A stretch of DNA of 64,000 nucleotides, taken from assembly GCF_000377205.1 (NCBI RefSeq), contig NZ_KB897908.1, forward strand, positions 222,202 through 286,201. The letters run 5' to 3'. Position 1 is the first letter of the stretch. Each line of letters starts with the position of its first letter. The notes under the pieces are model-generated. The model was not told the origin of the DNA. It saw nothing but the letters and a program-made list of their open reading frames with translations, and did no database searches. Positions 44,583 through 53,283 of this stretch are shown in pieces. This DNA comes from Thioalkalivibrio sp. ALJ3 (lineage in GTDB: Bacteria; Pseudomonadota; Gammaproteobacteria; Ectothiorhodospirales; Ectothiorhodospiraceae). A program made the translations under genes and the position numbers.

Positions 44583-45329
44583 ATGAGTGATACGGGCTAT
44601 GAACCGCATCCGGTGCTGAAGGACTATTACGGCGACGAGTCGGAAAAGCGGGCGTTTGTCGACGACCTGTTCGACCGGACGGCGCCGCATTACGACCGTA
44701 TTTTGCGCTGGGGCTTTCTCGGCACCGGGCAGGCATATCGCCGCTACGCGCTGAAGAAGTCCGGCCTGAAGCCCGGCATGGACATCCTGGATGTCGCGAC
44801 GGGCACGGGCCCGGTGGCGCGCGAGGTGCGCAAGGTGGTCGGTGACGAGAACATCACCTGTGTCGATCCCAGCCGTGGCATGATCGACGTGGCCCGGCGC
44901 TCGATCAAGGCGCGTTTTATCGAGGGCCTGGGCGAGCAACTCCCGCTACCGGACAAGCAGTTCGACCGCGTTTACATGGGCTACGGCCTGCGCCATGTGC
45001 GCGACCTGCACGAGCTGTTTGGCGAGTACTTCCGCGTACTCAAGCCCGGCGGCCGCTGCATGATCCTGGAGGTCTCCCGCCCCAGCACCGAGCGCCAGTT
45101 CAAGATGGCGCGGTTCTATTTCCGCGACTTCATCCCGTTTCTCAGTCGTCTGCTGACGCGCGACCCGGATGGCCACCTCCTGATGCGCTATTTCTGGGAC
45201 ACGATCAACGAGTGCGTGCCGCCGGAGAGAATCATGGGCGTGCTGGAGGATGTCGGCTTTCGCGACGTCGAGCGTGAAGTGCAACTCGGCGTTTTCAGCG
45301 CCTATCGGGCGACCCGGCCGGCGGAATAG
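44583..45329 (+). CDS. UbiE/COQ5-like class I SAM methyltransferase
   Basis: The 248-residue methyltransferase has AFVDDLFDRTAPHYDRILRW, a typical UbiE-family opening, SAM motif I ILDVATGTGPVAREV (about residues 68-82), and the post-motif YFRVLKPGGRCMILEVSRP. It lies 74 bp after the chorismatase gene in the same orientation, so the two may act on the same aromatic product. It differs from canonical UbiE, which has a longer, more conserved C-terminus, so ubiquinone methylation is only one possibility. A MITE-like element starts 16 bp after its stop. Confidence 0.83.
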   Translation: MSDTGYEPHPVLKDYYGDESEKRAFVDDLFDRTAPHYDRILRWGFLGTGQAYRRYALKKSGLKPGMDILDVATGTGPVAREVRKVVGDENITCVDPSRGMIDVARRSIKARFIEGLGEQLPLPDKQFDRVYMGYGLRHVRDLHELFGEYFRVLKPGGRCMILEVSRPSTERQFKMARFYFRDFIPFLSRLLTRDPDGHLLMRYFWDTINECVPPERIMGVLEDVGFRDVEREVQLGVFSAYRATRPAE

Positions 45330-45344
45330 GACTTGTGGCCCGGT

Positions 45345-45508
45345 TAAGGAGACGCTGATTTAATCGCACGTCCGCGTTGGTGCCCCCTGTTTTCCGAGAC
45401 AAGGCGCGTCGTGTAGCGGGTAGTGGTTCTACCCGCAAGCGGCGCAACGCAGGATCGGGGAACAGGGGGCACCAACCCCACAAGCCATTGAAAGCAGGGG
45501 CTCGGCCC
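45345..45508. mobile_element. MITE-like element, copy 2 (right end not intact)
   Basis: The left end TAAGGAGACGCTGATTTAAT at 45345 matches the terminal repeat of the 26.8 and 63.8 kb copies. Inside is a second inverted pair, TTGGTGCCCCCTGTT (from 45377) and AACAGGGGGCACCAA (to 45476), enclosing a GCGGGTAGTGGTTCTACCCG hairpin. The following segment AAGCCATTGAAAGCAGGGGC matches the 63.8 kb copy in reverse up to CTCGGCC at about 45508. No inverted terminal repeat is found on the right, where a truncated gene begins. Confidence 0.75.
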
Positions 45509-45512
45509 GTGG

Positions 45513-45722
45513 ATGGGCGATATCCTCAAACTGCAGGTTCAGGCCCCGCCAGAAAAGGGCCGCGCGAACGAGGCCGTTTGTGCTTTGCTGGCAAAGACGC
45601 TGGGTTGCCCGCCCCGGGACGTGAGCGTGGTGGCGGGCGTGACCGGGCGAGACAAGACCGTGGCGATCGAGGGTTACAGCGAGGCGGATCTGCGCCGCGC
45701 GTTACCATCCAACTCACCGTAA
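45513..45722 (+). pseudogene. DUF167 (YggU family) gene, 5'-truncated
   Basis: The remaining 69 codons match the second part of the YggU/DUF167 family: GDILKLQVQAPPEKGRANEA and AKTLGCPPRDVSVVAGVTGR. Family members are about 95-100 residues, and the first 30-35 residues, including the first beta strands, are absent. An in-frame TGA lies at 45489-45491. The MITE-like repeat ends immediately upstream, so I infer that its insertion, or a deletion at it, removed the 5' end. A short product from ATG 45513 could still be made, but no good ribosome site is seen. Confidence 0.75.
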
Positions 45723-45774
45723 CAAGCGCTCTCGCCGGTAGTGGGCGGTAGCGCCTCGAGACGAGTCCGACCCG

Positions 45775-46812
45775 ATGCATCGACTAACCATTACCCGACC
45801 CGACGACTGGCACCTGCACCTGCGTGATGGTGACGTGCTGGGCAGCGTGCTGCCGGATACCGCCCGGCGTTTTCGCCGCGCGATCATCATGCCGAACCTC
45901 AAGCCGCCGGTGACGACGGTGGAGGCGGCGGCCGAGTATCGCGAGCGCATCCTCGCCGCCTTGCCGGAGGAGGCGGACTTCGAGCCGCTGATGACGCTTT
46001 ATCTGACCGAGGCAACGACGCCCGGGATGATCGAGGCCGCCAAGGCCAGCGGGTTCATCCACGGGGTGAAACTGTATCCGGCGGGGGCTACGACCAATGC
46101 GGCCAGCGGGGTCGCCGATATCCGGCGTTGCTATCCCGTATTCGAGGCCATGCAGCGGGTCGATCTGCCGCTCCTGGTGCACGGCGAGGTGACCGATCCG
46201 GAGGTCGACATTTTCGACCGCGAGGCGGTGTTTATCGAGCGCCACCTGCAGCCGCTGATCCGAGAGTTCCCGGAGCTGCGCGTGGTGCTGGAGCACACCA
46301 CGACCGAATCGGGGGTGGAGTTTGTCGAATCGGGCCCCGAGAACATCGCGGCGACCATCACCCCGCAGCACCTTCTGTACAATCGCAATGCGCTGTTCGC
46401 CGGCGGCATCCGGCCGCATCACTACTGCCTGCCGGTCCTGAAGCGCGAACGCCATCGCCAGACACTGCTGCGTGCGGCCACCAGCGGACACCCACGCTTC
46501 TTCCTCGGGACGGACAGCGCACCGCACCCGCGGCATGCGAAGGAGTCCGCCTGTGGCTGCGCGGGCATCTACTCGGCCCACGCCGCGATCGAGTTCTATG
46601 CCGAGGCCTTCGCCTCGGTGGACGCGCTGGACAAGCTGGAGGCCTTCGCCAGCTTCCACGGCCCGGATTTCTACCGCCTGCCGCGCAATACCGACAGCAT
46701 CACGCTGGAACGGGTCGACTGGACCGTGCCGGAGGCCGTGCTGTTTGGCCATGACCCGGGTGTGCCCCTGCGCGCGGGCGAGACGGTTGCCTGGCAGTTG
46801 GCTCGGTACTGA
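45775..46812 (+). CDS. pyrC: Dihydroorotase (class II, homodimeric)
   Basis: PyrC closes carbamoyl aspartate to dihydroorotate in pyrimidine synthesis. The 345-residue TIM-barrel amidohydrolase has zinc ligands in [11 protein letters not shown] (residues about 10-20), the carboxylated Lys in [13 protein letters not shown], His residues in LLVHGEV and VLEHTTT, and the catalytic Asp in [19 protein letters not shown] 45775 is the clear start. It matches the E. coli-type, ATCase-independent enzyme in length. Confidence 0.97.
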   Translation: MHRLTITRPDDWHLHLRDGDVLGSVLPDTARRFRRAIIMPNLKPPVTTVEAAAEYRERILAALPEEADFEPLMTLYLTEATTPGMIEAAKASGFIHGVKLYPAGATTNAASGVADIRRCYPVFEAMQRVDLPLLVHGEVTDPEVDIFDREAVFIERHLQPLIREFPELRVVLEHTTTESGVEFVESGPENIAATITPQHLLYNRNALFAGGIRPHHYCLPVLKRERHRQTLLRAATSGHPRFFLGTDSAPHPRHAKESACGCAGIYSAHAAIEFYAEAFASVDALDKLEAFASFHGPDFYRLPRNTDSITLERVDWTVPEAVLFGHDPGVPLRAGETVAWQLARY

Positions 46813-46827
46813 TCCTTCGACGTGACT

Positions 46828-46853
46828 GACCCGGCACCGATCGTGGCCGGGTC
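46828..46853 (+). terminator. GC-rich hairpin after pyrC
   Basis: GACCCGGC (46828-46835) pairs perfectly with GCCGGGTC (46846-46853) around a 10-base loop, 16 bp after the pyrC stop. No T-run follows, so intrinsic termination is uncertain. Confidence 0.35.
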
Positions 46854-46935
46854 GAACCTCAAGCCGTCCCGGTGGTCCCCGGTAGTACAGACAATGTTTG
46901 TATGGCGTTTCCATTTCCTACCCCAGGGAGGGCAC

Positions 46936-47400
46936 ATGACCGAACCGGATGTACAACGCGGAACCCTGTGGTTCTGGCTACTGATCAGTGTGGGTGTGGC
47001 CCTGCTGATCATTGCGCTGGGCGTCGGCCTGGAGCCGCATGGCGCGGCGATCCTGCGTGCCCCGCTGGAGTCACCGGCCGCGGGCGCACTGGCGTTTGGC
47101 ATGGTCATGGTCTGGGCCGCCTATGGCTACGCGCTGACAGCAGGGCGCGCCGCCGGCTCGCAGGAGCTGGGGGTGGTGTTTCTGAACCTGGCGCTTCCGG
47201 TGGCCCTGATCGTGCTGTGGAGCAACGAGATCTTTGCGCTTGCGTTTTTCGTTGCTTTCGGCTGGGCCCTGACGCTCATCGGGATGGCGTTCCGGCTGTT
47301 TCGGCGCGAGCCGCTGGCGGGGATCATGATGCTGCCGGTGATCGGCCTGAGCATGACCGCCATCCTGTTGTCGCTCACCCTCTGGATGGTGCCGGCGTAG
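46936..47400 (+). CDS. Small integral membrane protein of unknown function
   Basis: The 154-residue protein is almost entirely hydrophobic, with about five transmembrane segments (about 10-30, 46-66, 75-92, 95-117 and 127-150). GGGAGG at 46927 is a good ribosome site for ATG 46936. I do not recognise the family. It is 8 bp upstream of the macrodomain gene and probably co-transcribed with it, but nothing in the sequence suggests a shared function. Confidence 0.7.
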   Translation: MTEPDVQRGTLWFWLLISVGVALLIIALGVGLEPHGAAILRAPLESPAAGALAFGMVMVWAAYGYALTAGRAAGSQELGVVFLNLALPVALIVLWSNEIFALAFFVAFGWALTLIGMAFRLFRREPLAGIMMLPVIGLSMTAILLSLTLWMVPA

Positions 47401-47407
47401 GCCCGCG

Positions 47408-47899
47408 ATGATCTCGGTCGTACAGGACGACATCACCACCCTGGAGGTGGATGCGATCGTTAACGCCGCCAACGAGAGCCTTCTGGGCGGTGGCGGTGTC
47501 GACGGGGCCATTCATCGCGCCGCCGGCCCCGAGCTCCTGGAGGTAACCCGAGCCATTGGGGGCTGTCCTACGGGCGAGGCGCGCATCACCCCCGGGTTTC
47601 GCCTCCCAGCCGAATACGTGATCCACACCGTCGGCCCCGTGTGGCAGGGCGGCCAGGCGGGCGAGGACACGCTGCTGGCCGCCTGCTACCGCGCAAGCCT
47701 GGAACTGGCGATCGAATATGGCCTGCGCGAGGTGGCCTTTCCCCTGATCAGCACGGGTGTCTACCGCTTTCCGAAGGACCGCGCGGCGGGCATCGCGCTG
47801 GAACAGCTGCGTGCGCAGGAGGACCAGTTTCGCCGTCTGCTGGTCTGCGCATTCAGTGCGGCCGATGCGGATGTCTACCGCGAACGGCTGGGACATTGA
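47408..47899 (+). CDS. Macrodomain protein, O-acetyl-ADP-ribose deacetylase type
   Basis: This is a 163-residue single macrodomain of the MacroD/YmdB type. It has [20 protein letters not shown] (about residues 15-34, with the Asn and Gly-rich ADP-ribose loop), IHRAAGPEL, and [17 protein letters not shown], the diphosphate-binding loop. Such proteins remove ADP-ribose from proteins or deacetylate O-acetyl-ADP-ribose. ATG 47408 follows the membrane-protein stop by 7 bp. Confidence 0.93.
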   Translation: MISVVQDDITTLEVDAIVNAANESLLGGGGVDGAIHRAAGPELLEVTRAIGGCPTGEARITPGFRLPAEYVIHTVGPVWQGGQAGEDTLLAACYRASLELAIEYGLREVAFPLISTGVYRFPKDRAAGIALEQLRAQEDQFRRLLVCAFSAADADVYRERLGH

Positions 47900-47912
47900 C
47901 GCATGCTGTCTT

Positions 47913-47984
47913 CCAGGGATGCACCGATTGATGTACACGGGCGCGCTCGGGCGCGAGCGTGTACATGGATCAGTGCTTCCCTTG
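47913..47984. repeat. Short inverted-repeat element (72 bp)
   Basis: AGGGATGCACCGATTGATGT... at 47913-47939 is repeated inverted at 47958-47984 (22 of 27 positions match), around a GC-rich loop GGCGCGCTCGGGCGCGAG. Its outer ends resemble those of the palindrome at 58109 and, more loosely, those of the 162-bp MITE-like family. It lies between the macrodomain and radical SAM genes. Confidence 0.6.
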
Positions 47985-47997
47985 ACGACCTGCGCCG

Positions 47998-49083
47998 ATG
48001 AACCAGCGCGATGGACCGGTTCGTGGCCGCGGCGCGACGATCCAGCCCCTGGCGCGCTTCGAGACCACCCACCGCGAAGCGTTTGATGATGGCTGGGTGG
48101 GCGACGACGAGGAGCCCCGGCCGCTGCGGACCGAGGTGACGCCGGAACACCCACGCAAGGTGCTGTCCTGGAACCAGTCGCCGGATGTCCCGTTCGAACT
48201 GTCCCTGAACCCCTACCGGGGTTGTGAACACGGCTGCGCGTACTGTTTCGCGCGGCCGGCGCATGCCTATGTCGGGCTCTCTCCGGGGCTGGACTTCGAG
48301 AGCCGGCTGTTCGCCAAGGTCGGCGCGGCGGACTGCCTGCGCCGCGAACTGGCACGACCCGCGCATCGCGTGACGCCGCTGGCGCTGGGTATTAATACGG
48401 ATGCCTACCAGCCGGTGGAGCGCGAGTGGCGGATCACCCGCGAGATCCTGGAGGTGCTGGCAGAGGCGCGTCATCCGGTCTCCATCGTGACGAAGTCCGC
48501 GCTGGTGGAGCGGGACCTGGATCTGCTGGGACCCATGGCGGAGCAGGGGCTGGTGCAGGTGGCGATCTCCGTGACCACGCTGGACCGGGCACTGTCGCGC
48601 CACCTGGAACCGCGTGCCGCCGCTCCTCAGCGTCGTCTGGAGACCATTCGGCGGCTGAGCGAGGCCGGAATACCGGTGGCGGTGCTGGTCGCACCCCTGA
48701 TCCCGGTGCTGACCGACGGGGAGGTGGAGTCGTTGCTGGATGCGGCGCGCGAGGCCGGGGCAACCAGTGCCGGATACGTGTTGCTGCGTCTGCCGCGGGA
48801 GGTGGCGCCGCTGTTCGAGGACTGGCTGCGCACGCACCACCCGCTGAAAGCGGATCATGTGCTGCAGCGCCTGCGCGAGGCGCATGGGGGCCGACTGTAT
48901 GACTCGACTTTCGGGCACCGCATGGTGGGCGCCGGACCCTATGCCGCATTGCTGCGTCAGCGCTTTCGGATGGCCCGGCGCCGGGCGGGTCTGGCCGGGC
49001 GCCTTGCGGATCTGGATACCACGCGCTTTCGTCCGCCCGCCGCGCCACAGACCGAGCGCGGTCCGCAGCTGGACCTATTCTAG
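47998..49083 (+). CDS. PA0069-type radical SAM protein
   Basis: The 361-residue protein has the radical SAM cluster motif CxxxCxxC in NPYRGCEHGCAYCFARPAH (Cys at about residues 78, 82, 85). VSIVTKSALVERDLDLL and the TIM-barrel segments PVAVLVAPLIPVLTDGEVE are as in the SplB-like PA0069 family. The reaction is not known; SplB relatives repair spore photoproduct. The protein ends QLDLF, a possible sliding-clamp-binding motif (Q-x-x-L/D-L-F). Start ATG 47998, 14 bp after the inverted repeat. Confidence 0.88.
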   Translation: MNQRDGPVRGRGATIQPLARFETTHREAFDDGWVGDDEEPRPLRTEVTPEHPRKVLSWNQSPDVPFELSLNPYRGCEHGCAYCFARPAHAYVGLSPGLDFESRLFAKVGAADCLRRELARPAHRVTPLALGINTDAYQPVEREWRITREILEVLAEARHPVSIVTKSALVERDLDLLGPMAEQGLVQVAISVTTLDRALSRHLEPRAAAPQRRLETIRRLSEAGIPVAVLVAPLIPVLTDGEVESLLDAAREAGATSAGYVLLRLPREVAPLFEDWLRTHHPLKADHVLQRLREAHGGRLYDSTFGHRMVGAGPYAALLRQRFRMARRRAGLAGRLADLDTTRFRPPAAPQTERGPQLDLF

Positions 49084-49150
49084 GAATACGCTTGAGTGCG
49101 CTACAGTGGGCACGGAGCACATCGGTACCGGACACAGGACACCCGCAGGG

Positions 49151-49957
49151 ATGACCGACAAGGACAAGACAGGGAAGCGACCGACCTGGTGGGGGAGCTG
49201 GTCGTTGCCACAGGGACGTATCGGGCGCTGGTCCGTCGGGCCACTGGATATCTGGCTTGAACATACACCGGCGGAATGGCGCCTGGGCCTGGATCGGCCG
49301 CGAGATGCCGCCGATGCGACGCTGGATATCGACGTACCGACCGACGCCGAATGGCCCGAATCGCTCTCCGAGCGTCTGCGCTTTGCCGGTGCCACCGGCG
49401 ACACACAGCCGGAGCTGCGCATTGCGCTGGCCGATCGACCGATGGTCAGCCGGCCCGAAAATCCCTTCTACGTGCCTGCCCAGGGCCGGGTCACGCTGTT
49501 TCTCAGTTCGCCCGCCTGGGTCCAGTTCTATCTGGGCGATGCGCGAGCCCACGAATTCCCTGTTTACGCACCCTCGGACACCTGGTTTGGGCCCAACACG
49601 GTCGAGGGGGAGCTGTGCTATGCCACGCGCACCCAGGCGCGGCTGGCCCTGGAGGATGTCCCCGAGCGCCCGCATCGCGTGGTCACGCCACTGACGATTC
49701 ACAACAAGGCGGTGGATGCGCTGTTCCTTGAGCGTGTGAATCTTCCTGTGCCGCGCCTCCCGGTATATGCCGACCGCCACAACCGCTTGTGGACCCCGGC
49801 GGTACGCATGGAGCGCGAGGAAGACAAGGACATGGCGGCGATGAAGATCGACGCCGGCCCGCCCGCCGAGGCCGAGGGGGCGGAGCGGATCGCCGAGCCG
49901 CGCGAGGTTGGCGGGCGGCATGTGATGGTGCGGGCGTTCAGCGCCCTGTTTCAATAG
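49151..49957 (+). CDS. DUF432 domain protein
   Basis: The 268-residue protein has no signal peptide or membrane segment and fits DUF432: FYVPAQGRVTLFLSSPAWVQ, DTWFGPNTVEGELCYATRT and VVTPLTIHNKAVDALFLERV. The family is often encoded next to MscS-type channels, as here, with the channel gene 9 bp downstream. It may be a cytoplasmic partner or regulator of the channel. ATG 49151 directly follows GCAGGG. Confidence 0.82.
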   Translation: MTDKDKTGKRPTWWGSWSLPQGRIGRWSVGPLDIWLEHTPAEWRLGLDRPRDAADATLDIDVPTDAEWPESLSERLRFAGATGDTQPELRIALADRPMVSRPENPFYVPAQGRVTLFLSSPAWVQFYLGDARAHEFPVYAPSDTWFGPNTVEGELCYATRTQARLALEDVPERPHRVVTPLTIHNKAVDALFLERVNLPVPRLPVYADRHNRLWTPAVRMEREEDKDMAAMKIDAGPPAEAEGAERIAEPREVGGRHVMVRAFSALFQ

Positions 49958-49966
49958 GAACACAGG

Positions 49967-50905
49967 ATGGACGGCTGGATGCAAGGCACCATGGATTTTC
50001 TGACCAGCGACGGTTTTCTCGCCGCGCTGCGGGCCTCGCTGTACATCATTGTCGGTTTGATTCTGGCGCGGCTGGTTTCGCGCAATCTGACGCGGGCCTT
50101 TGGGCGGCACATGGATGCCCAGCAGATCATGCTGATGCGCCGTATCAGCTTCTACATCATCATCGTCCTGGCAGTCGTCTCCGGGCTCCGCGAGCTGGGT
50201 TTCGATCTCACCGTGCTGCTGGGGGCGGCGGGTATCCTGACGGTGGCCCTGGGCTTTGCCTCGCAGACCTCGGCGTCCAACCTGATCTCGGGGCTGTTCC
50301 TGATCGGCGAGCGGCCCTTCTCGGTGGGCGACATCATCAAGGTGGGGGATGCGACGGGCGAGGTGCTGTCCATCGATCTGCTGTCGGTGAAGCTGCGCAC
50401 CTTCGACAACCTGCTGGTGCGGGTTCCGAACGAGAGCCTGGTGAAGTCGCAGATCACCAACATGACGCGCTTCCCGATCCGTCGCCTGGACATGCAGATC
50501 GGGGTCGCCTATCGCACCGACCTGAAGGCGCTGCGCGACATCCTGATGGGCGTGGCGGACCGCAACCCGGTCTGCCTGGAGGAGCCCAAGCCGCTGTTCA
50601 TCTTCCTCGAATACGGGGATTCCGCGCTAAAGATTCAACTGTCCGTATGGGCGCGGCGCGAGAAATTCCTGGATCTGCGCAACAGCATGCACATGCAGGT
50701 GAAGGCCGCACTGGACGAGGCCGGTATCGAGATCCCGTTCCCGCAGCGCACCCTGAGCCATATCGATGGCGGGCCGATCCCCGTGCGCCTGATCCAGGAC
50801 AACCTGAGCGACGAGGAGACGGAGGCCGCCGAGAAGATCGACGAGGAGGCCACGGAGCCGGAGGCCGACGCAGGAGCGTCAGAGCAACTCCCGACGCGCG
50901 ACTAG
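49967..50905 (+). CDS. MscS-family mechanosensitive ion channel
   Basis: The 312-residue protein has three transmembrane helices (about 20-38, 60-80 and 85-115). The pore-lining helix contains LLGAAGILTVALGFASQTSA. The beta domain starts GLFLIGERPFSVGDIIKVGD and leads into VPNESLVKSQITNMTRFPIR. An acidic, probably disordered tail of about 35 residues follows. Such channels release solutes on hypo-osmotic shock, relevant in a halophile. Paired with DUF432. Its stop codon and that of the convergent nuclease overlap in CTAG at 50902-50905. Confidence 0.92.
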   Translation: MDGWMQGTMDFLTSDGFLAALRASLYIIVGLILARLVSRNLTRAFGRHMDAQQIMLMRRISFYIIIVLAVVSGLRELGFDLTVLLGAAGILTVALGFASQTSASNLISGLFLIGERPFSVGDIIKVGDATGEVLSIDLLSVKLRTFDNLLVRVPNESLVKSQITNMTRFPIRRLDMQIGVAYRTDLKALRDILMGVADRNPVCLEEPKPLFIFLEYGDSALKIQLSVWARREKFLDLRNSMHMQVKAALDEAGIEIPFPQRTLSHIDGGPIPVRLIQDNLSDEETEAAEKIDEEATEPEADAGASEQLPTRD

Positions 50906-52569
50906 TCGACCCACAGGTTCAGCCAGACCGGGTCGTGGTCGGAGGCGCGCCATGGTCCCTCGGCGGGTTGGCTCCCATCGAATCCCAGAAAGGCCGGCTC
51001 GTCGGCGTTGATCCCCCATGAGCCGGCGTCCCTGATACGTTCGGCGATTCCCGCTGGGCCGAGCAGGTAGTCCAGTTGGCCGGACTGTCCGCGAAAGACA
51101 TAGCTGTAGGCCTGGTCGGGCTCGGCATAAACCAGATCGCGCTTGCCCGCCTCGCGCAATACACGTAATGGATCCTCGGCGGCATAGGCGTTCAGATCGC
51201 CGGCAATGATCACGGGCAGTCCGTCACGACGCTCCCGCTCGATCCACTGCGCCAGGCGTTCGGCCTGGGCCGTGCGCCGCTCGTTCCAGCAGCCCTGTCC
51301 ACGATCCACGTCGCCGCTGGACGGACAGCCGACCTTGGCCTTGAAATGTACCGCTACCACCCCGAACAGGGGGGCGCCGTCCGGTGTGCCGAACCACGCG
51401 AGTAGCGGCGGACGGTGGTGGACCCGGTCTTCGTCGGCGACGACATCCAGCAGTTCCAGCCGATCGGGGCGGTAGGTAATGCCCACCTTGATGGCGTCGG
51501 TACCGGGCGCCGGATGCCGGATGGCCTCGTAGGGGATGTCGCCGTGCTGATTCAGGCGCTCGATCAGGCGTTCGCGGGCGGCGGGTCGGTTTTCCAGTTC
51601 GATTGTCGTAATCAGGTCTGCTTTCAGGGGAAGCAGGGCGGCATTCAGCTTGGCCTCCTGCCGCTCGCGCTCGGCACGACTGGCCGCGCCGCGTTCGCCC
51701 AACGTGACAAAGTCGTTCTCCATGTTGGCAGTAACGATGCGCAGTGCGCCGCCTGTGACCGGCTCGGGCACGTCTGGGCGAGTGCCCCCCTCCCACTGAG
51801 GCGGTTCGGTCGGGTGCAGGCGGTGGGCATCGAAGGCATGCGTCAGGATGCCGGTCAGGCCTGTGACCTGGCTCCCGACGCGACGTGTCCCCTCATCGTC
51901 CAGATAGGGGATGGGGTCCGGGCGGGCGCGGTAGCTGCCATCGTCCAGCACGATGCGGCGTTCGACATGGTCGTGGTCGTCGAATGCGCCCGTCTGCCCC
52001 GGGTGCCACAGGCGCCCGTCGGCGGAGAGCTTCAGGCTGCCATAACGCTCAAGCTCATGGTGCCCGGTTACGGTCAACGTCTGATCAAAGCGCACGCGTA
52101 CGTCTTCGAAGTCCGAAAGTCGCTGGGCGTCGCGTGGGAGCTCGAGCGTCACCGCCTCGGGCAGCCGACCGCTGCCGCAAGCCTCGATGCCGTCGATACG
52201 GGCCAGCTGGGGGCGACCGTGGTGATGGCCAAAACGGCCCTGGACGCGCAGGCGATCGCCCGGCGTTACCGGGTCGTGGTGCGGGGCGTAGACGAACAGC
52301 CCGGTCGGCGTGTCGGGTTCGTCATCCTGGAGATAAAAGCCGCCCAGCTCGTCAGCGTCCATGAAGACGCCAGTGACGATACCCTCCAGCACGACGGATG
52401 TACCGTCTGATGGTGGATCGTCGAGCAAGTCCTCGGTCGTCAGGCTGGCCGCATCGAACGGACACGTCGGGGCTAGCGCTTGAGCGACGGGCGCGGCCAG
52501 AAGAGTTGCGAAGAGCACCGGCACGGCGGAGAGCGGTGCGCGGCGATGGGACGGAACGTGCCGATCCAT
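50902..52569 (-). CDS. Secreted ExeM/NucH-type endonuclease
   Basis: The 555-residue protein has a signal peptide (about residues 1-32, ending AQA), an OB-fold nucleic-acid-binding domain (about 60-130, VVLEGIVTGVFMDADELGGF) and a C-terminal endonuclease/exonuclease/phosphatase domain. Catalytic residues are in IVTANMENDFV, TIELENRPA, VIIAGDLNAYA and RASDHDPVWLNLW. Several Cys suggest periplasmic or extracellular disulphides. It probably degrades extracellular DNA for phosphate or biofilm turnover. A single gene between MscS and nsrR. Confidence 0.9.
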   Translation of the reverse strand: MDRHVPSHRRAPLSAVPVLFATLLAAPVAQALAPTCPFDAASLTTEDLLDDPPSDGTSVVLEGIVTGVFMDADELGGFYLQDDEPDTPTGLFVYAPHHDPVTPGDRLRVQGRFGHHHGRPQLARIDGIEACGSGRLPEAVTLELPRDAQRLSDFEDVRVRFDQTLTVTGHHELERYGSLKLSADGRLWHPGQTGAFDDHDHVERRIVLDDGSYRARPDPIPYLDDEGTRRVGSQVTGLTGILTHAFDAHRLHPTEPPQWEGGTRPDVPEPVTGGALRIVTANMENDFVTLGERGAASRAERERQEAKLNAALLPLKADLITTIELENRPAARERLIERLNQHGDIPYEAIRHPAPGTDAIKVGITYRPDRLELLDVVADEDRVHHRPPLLAWFGTPDGAPLFGVVAVHFKAKVGCPSSGDVDRGQGCWNERRTAQAERLAQWIERERRDGLPVIIAGDLNAYAAEDPLRVLREAGKRDLVYAEPDQAYSYVFRGQSGQLDYLLGPAGIAERIRDAGSWGINADEPAFLGFDGSQPAEGPWRASDHDPVWLNLWVD

Positions 52570-52593
52570 GGCGGCGTCCTCGGGATGGCTGAC

Positions 52594-53025
52594 TCAGGCG
52601 CTAAAGCGTAGCAGGGATCGCAAGTGATCGGGTGACTGCGTCACGTCGCGGATGCTGTACTGGTCGAGCACGGCGAGGAAGGCGTCGCGTGCGTCGTCCA
52701 GTACCCCGCGCAACTGGCAGCCAGGCAGAATAGGGCACATCGGGTTTTCGCAATCGACGACGTTGAGGTTGGGTTCCATGTCACGGATGACCGCCCCGAT
52801 GTTGATTGCTTCGGGGTCGCGTGCGAGCGAGATGCCGCCACCCTTGCCGCGGCGGGTAACCAGATAGCCTTTCTGGCCCAGCTGGTGGACGATCTTGACG
52901 AGGTGGTTGCGCGGGATGCCAAAGCGTTCGGAGATCTCGGTTACCGTGACACGCTGGTCGTTGGGTTTGACTGTCAGGTACATCAGGACGCGCAGGGAGA
53001 AGTCCGTGAAGCGGGTTAGTTGCAT
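52594..53025 (-). CDS. nsrR: Rrf2-family nitric-oxide-sensing repressor NsrR
   Basis: The 143-residue protein has a winged helix with MQLTRFTDFSLRVLMYL and ISERFGIPRNHLVKIVHQL, then the wing TRRGKGGGISLARDPEAINIG. Three cysteines at 92, 97 and 103 have the spacing C-x4-C-x5-C of NsrR, not the C-x5-C-x5-C of IscR, so an NO-sensitive Fe-S cluster is expected. NsrR represses NO-detoxification genes; none is adjacent. ATG 53025 gives the family start, and longer forms are unlikely. Confidence 0.9.
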   Translation of the reverse strand: MQLTRFTDFSLRVLMYLTVKPNDQRVTVTEISERFGIPRNHLVKIVHQLGQKGYLVTRRGKGGGISLARDPEAINIGAVIRDMEPNLNVVDCENPMCPILPGCQLRGVLDDARDAFLAVLDQYSIRDVTQSPDHLRSLLRFSA

Positions 53026-53245
53026 TGAGGTGGCTCGTTGGCGGATTGCAGGCCTCATCGGCGCTCGCCAGGTCCCGCGGGCGCGTGCGCGCAAACAGGT
53101 TCGGTTGGCCGGCTGCCAAATATGCGGCTATGTGAATGTCTAATGGCACGATAAAGCCGTGCTGGTGGAAAAACAAGCAGGCTGGGTGCATGAAACCGAG
53201 CCCCGCTCCGCGAACCTCGTAGCAACGTTTTCCGGGCCGTTTCCG

Positions 53246-53251
53246 TATACT
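53246..53251 (+). promoter_or_regulatory. Possible -10 element for uppP
   Basis: TATACT lies 33 nt before the uppP start in the 258-bp nsrR-uppP gap. The -35 region is poor, so this is tentative. I see nothing else assignable in the gap. Confidence 0.28.
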
Positions 53252-53283
53252 GCGCGCGCCTTTGGGACAAAACCGGAATCGGA

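Noticed and set aside
45377..45751. A 124-codon frame across the MITE-like repeat and the DUF167 remnant
   Set aside because: It is in a different frame from the DUF167 homology and consists of repeat-derived sequence.
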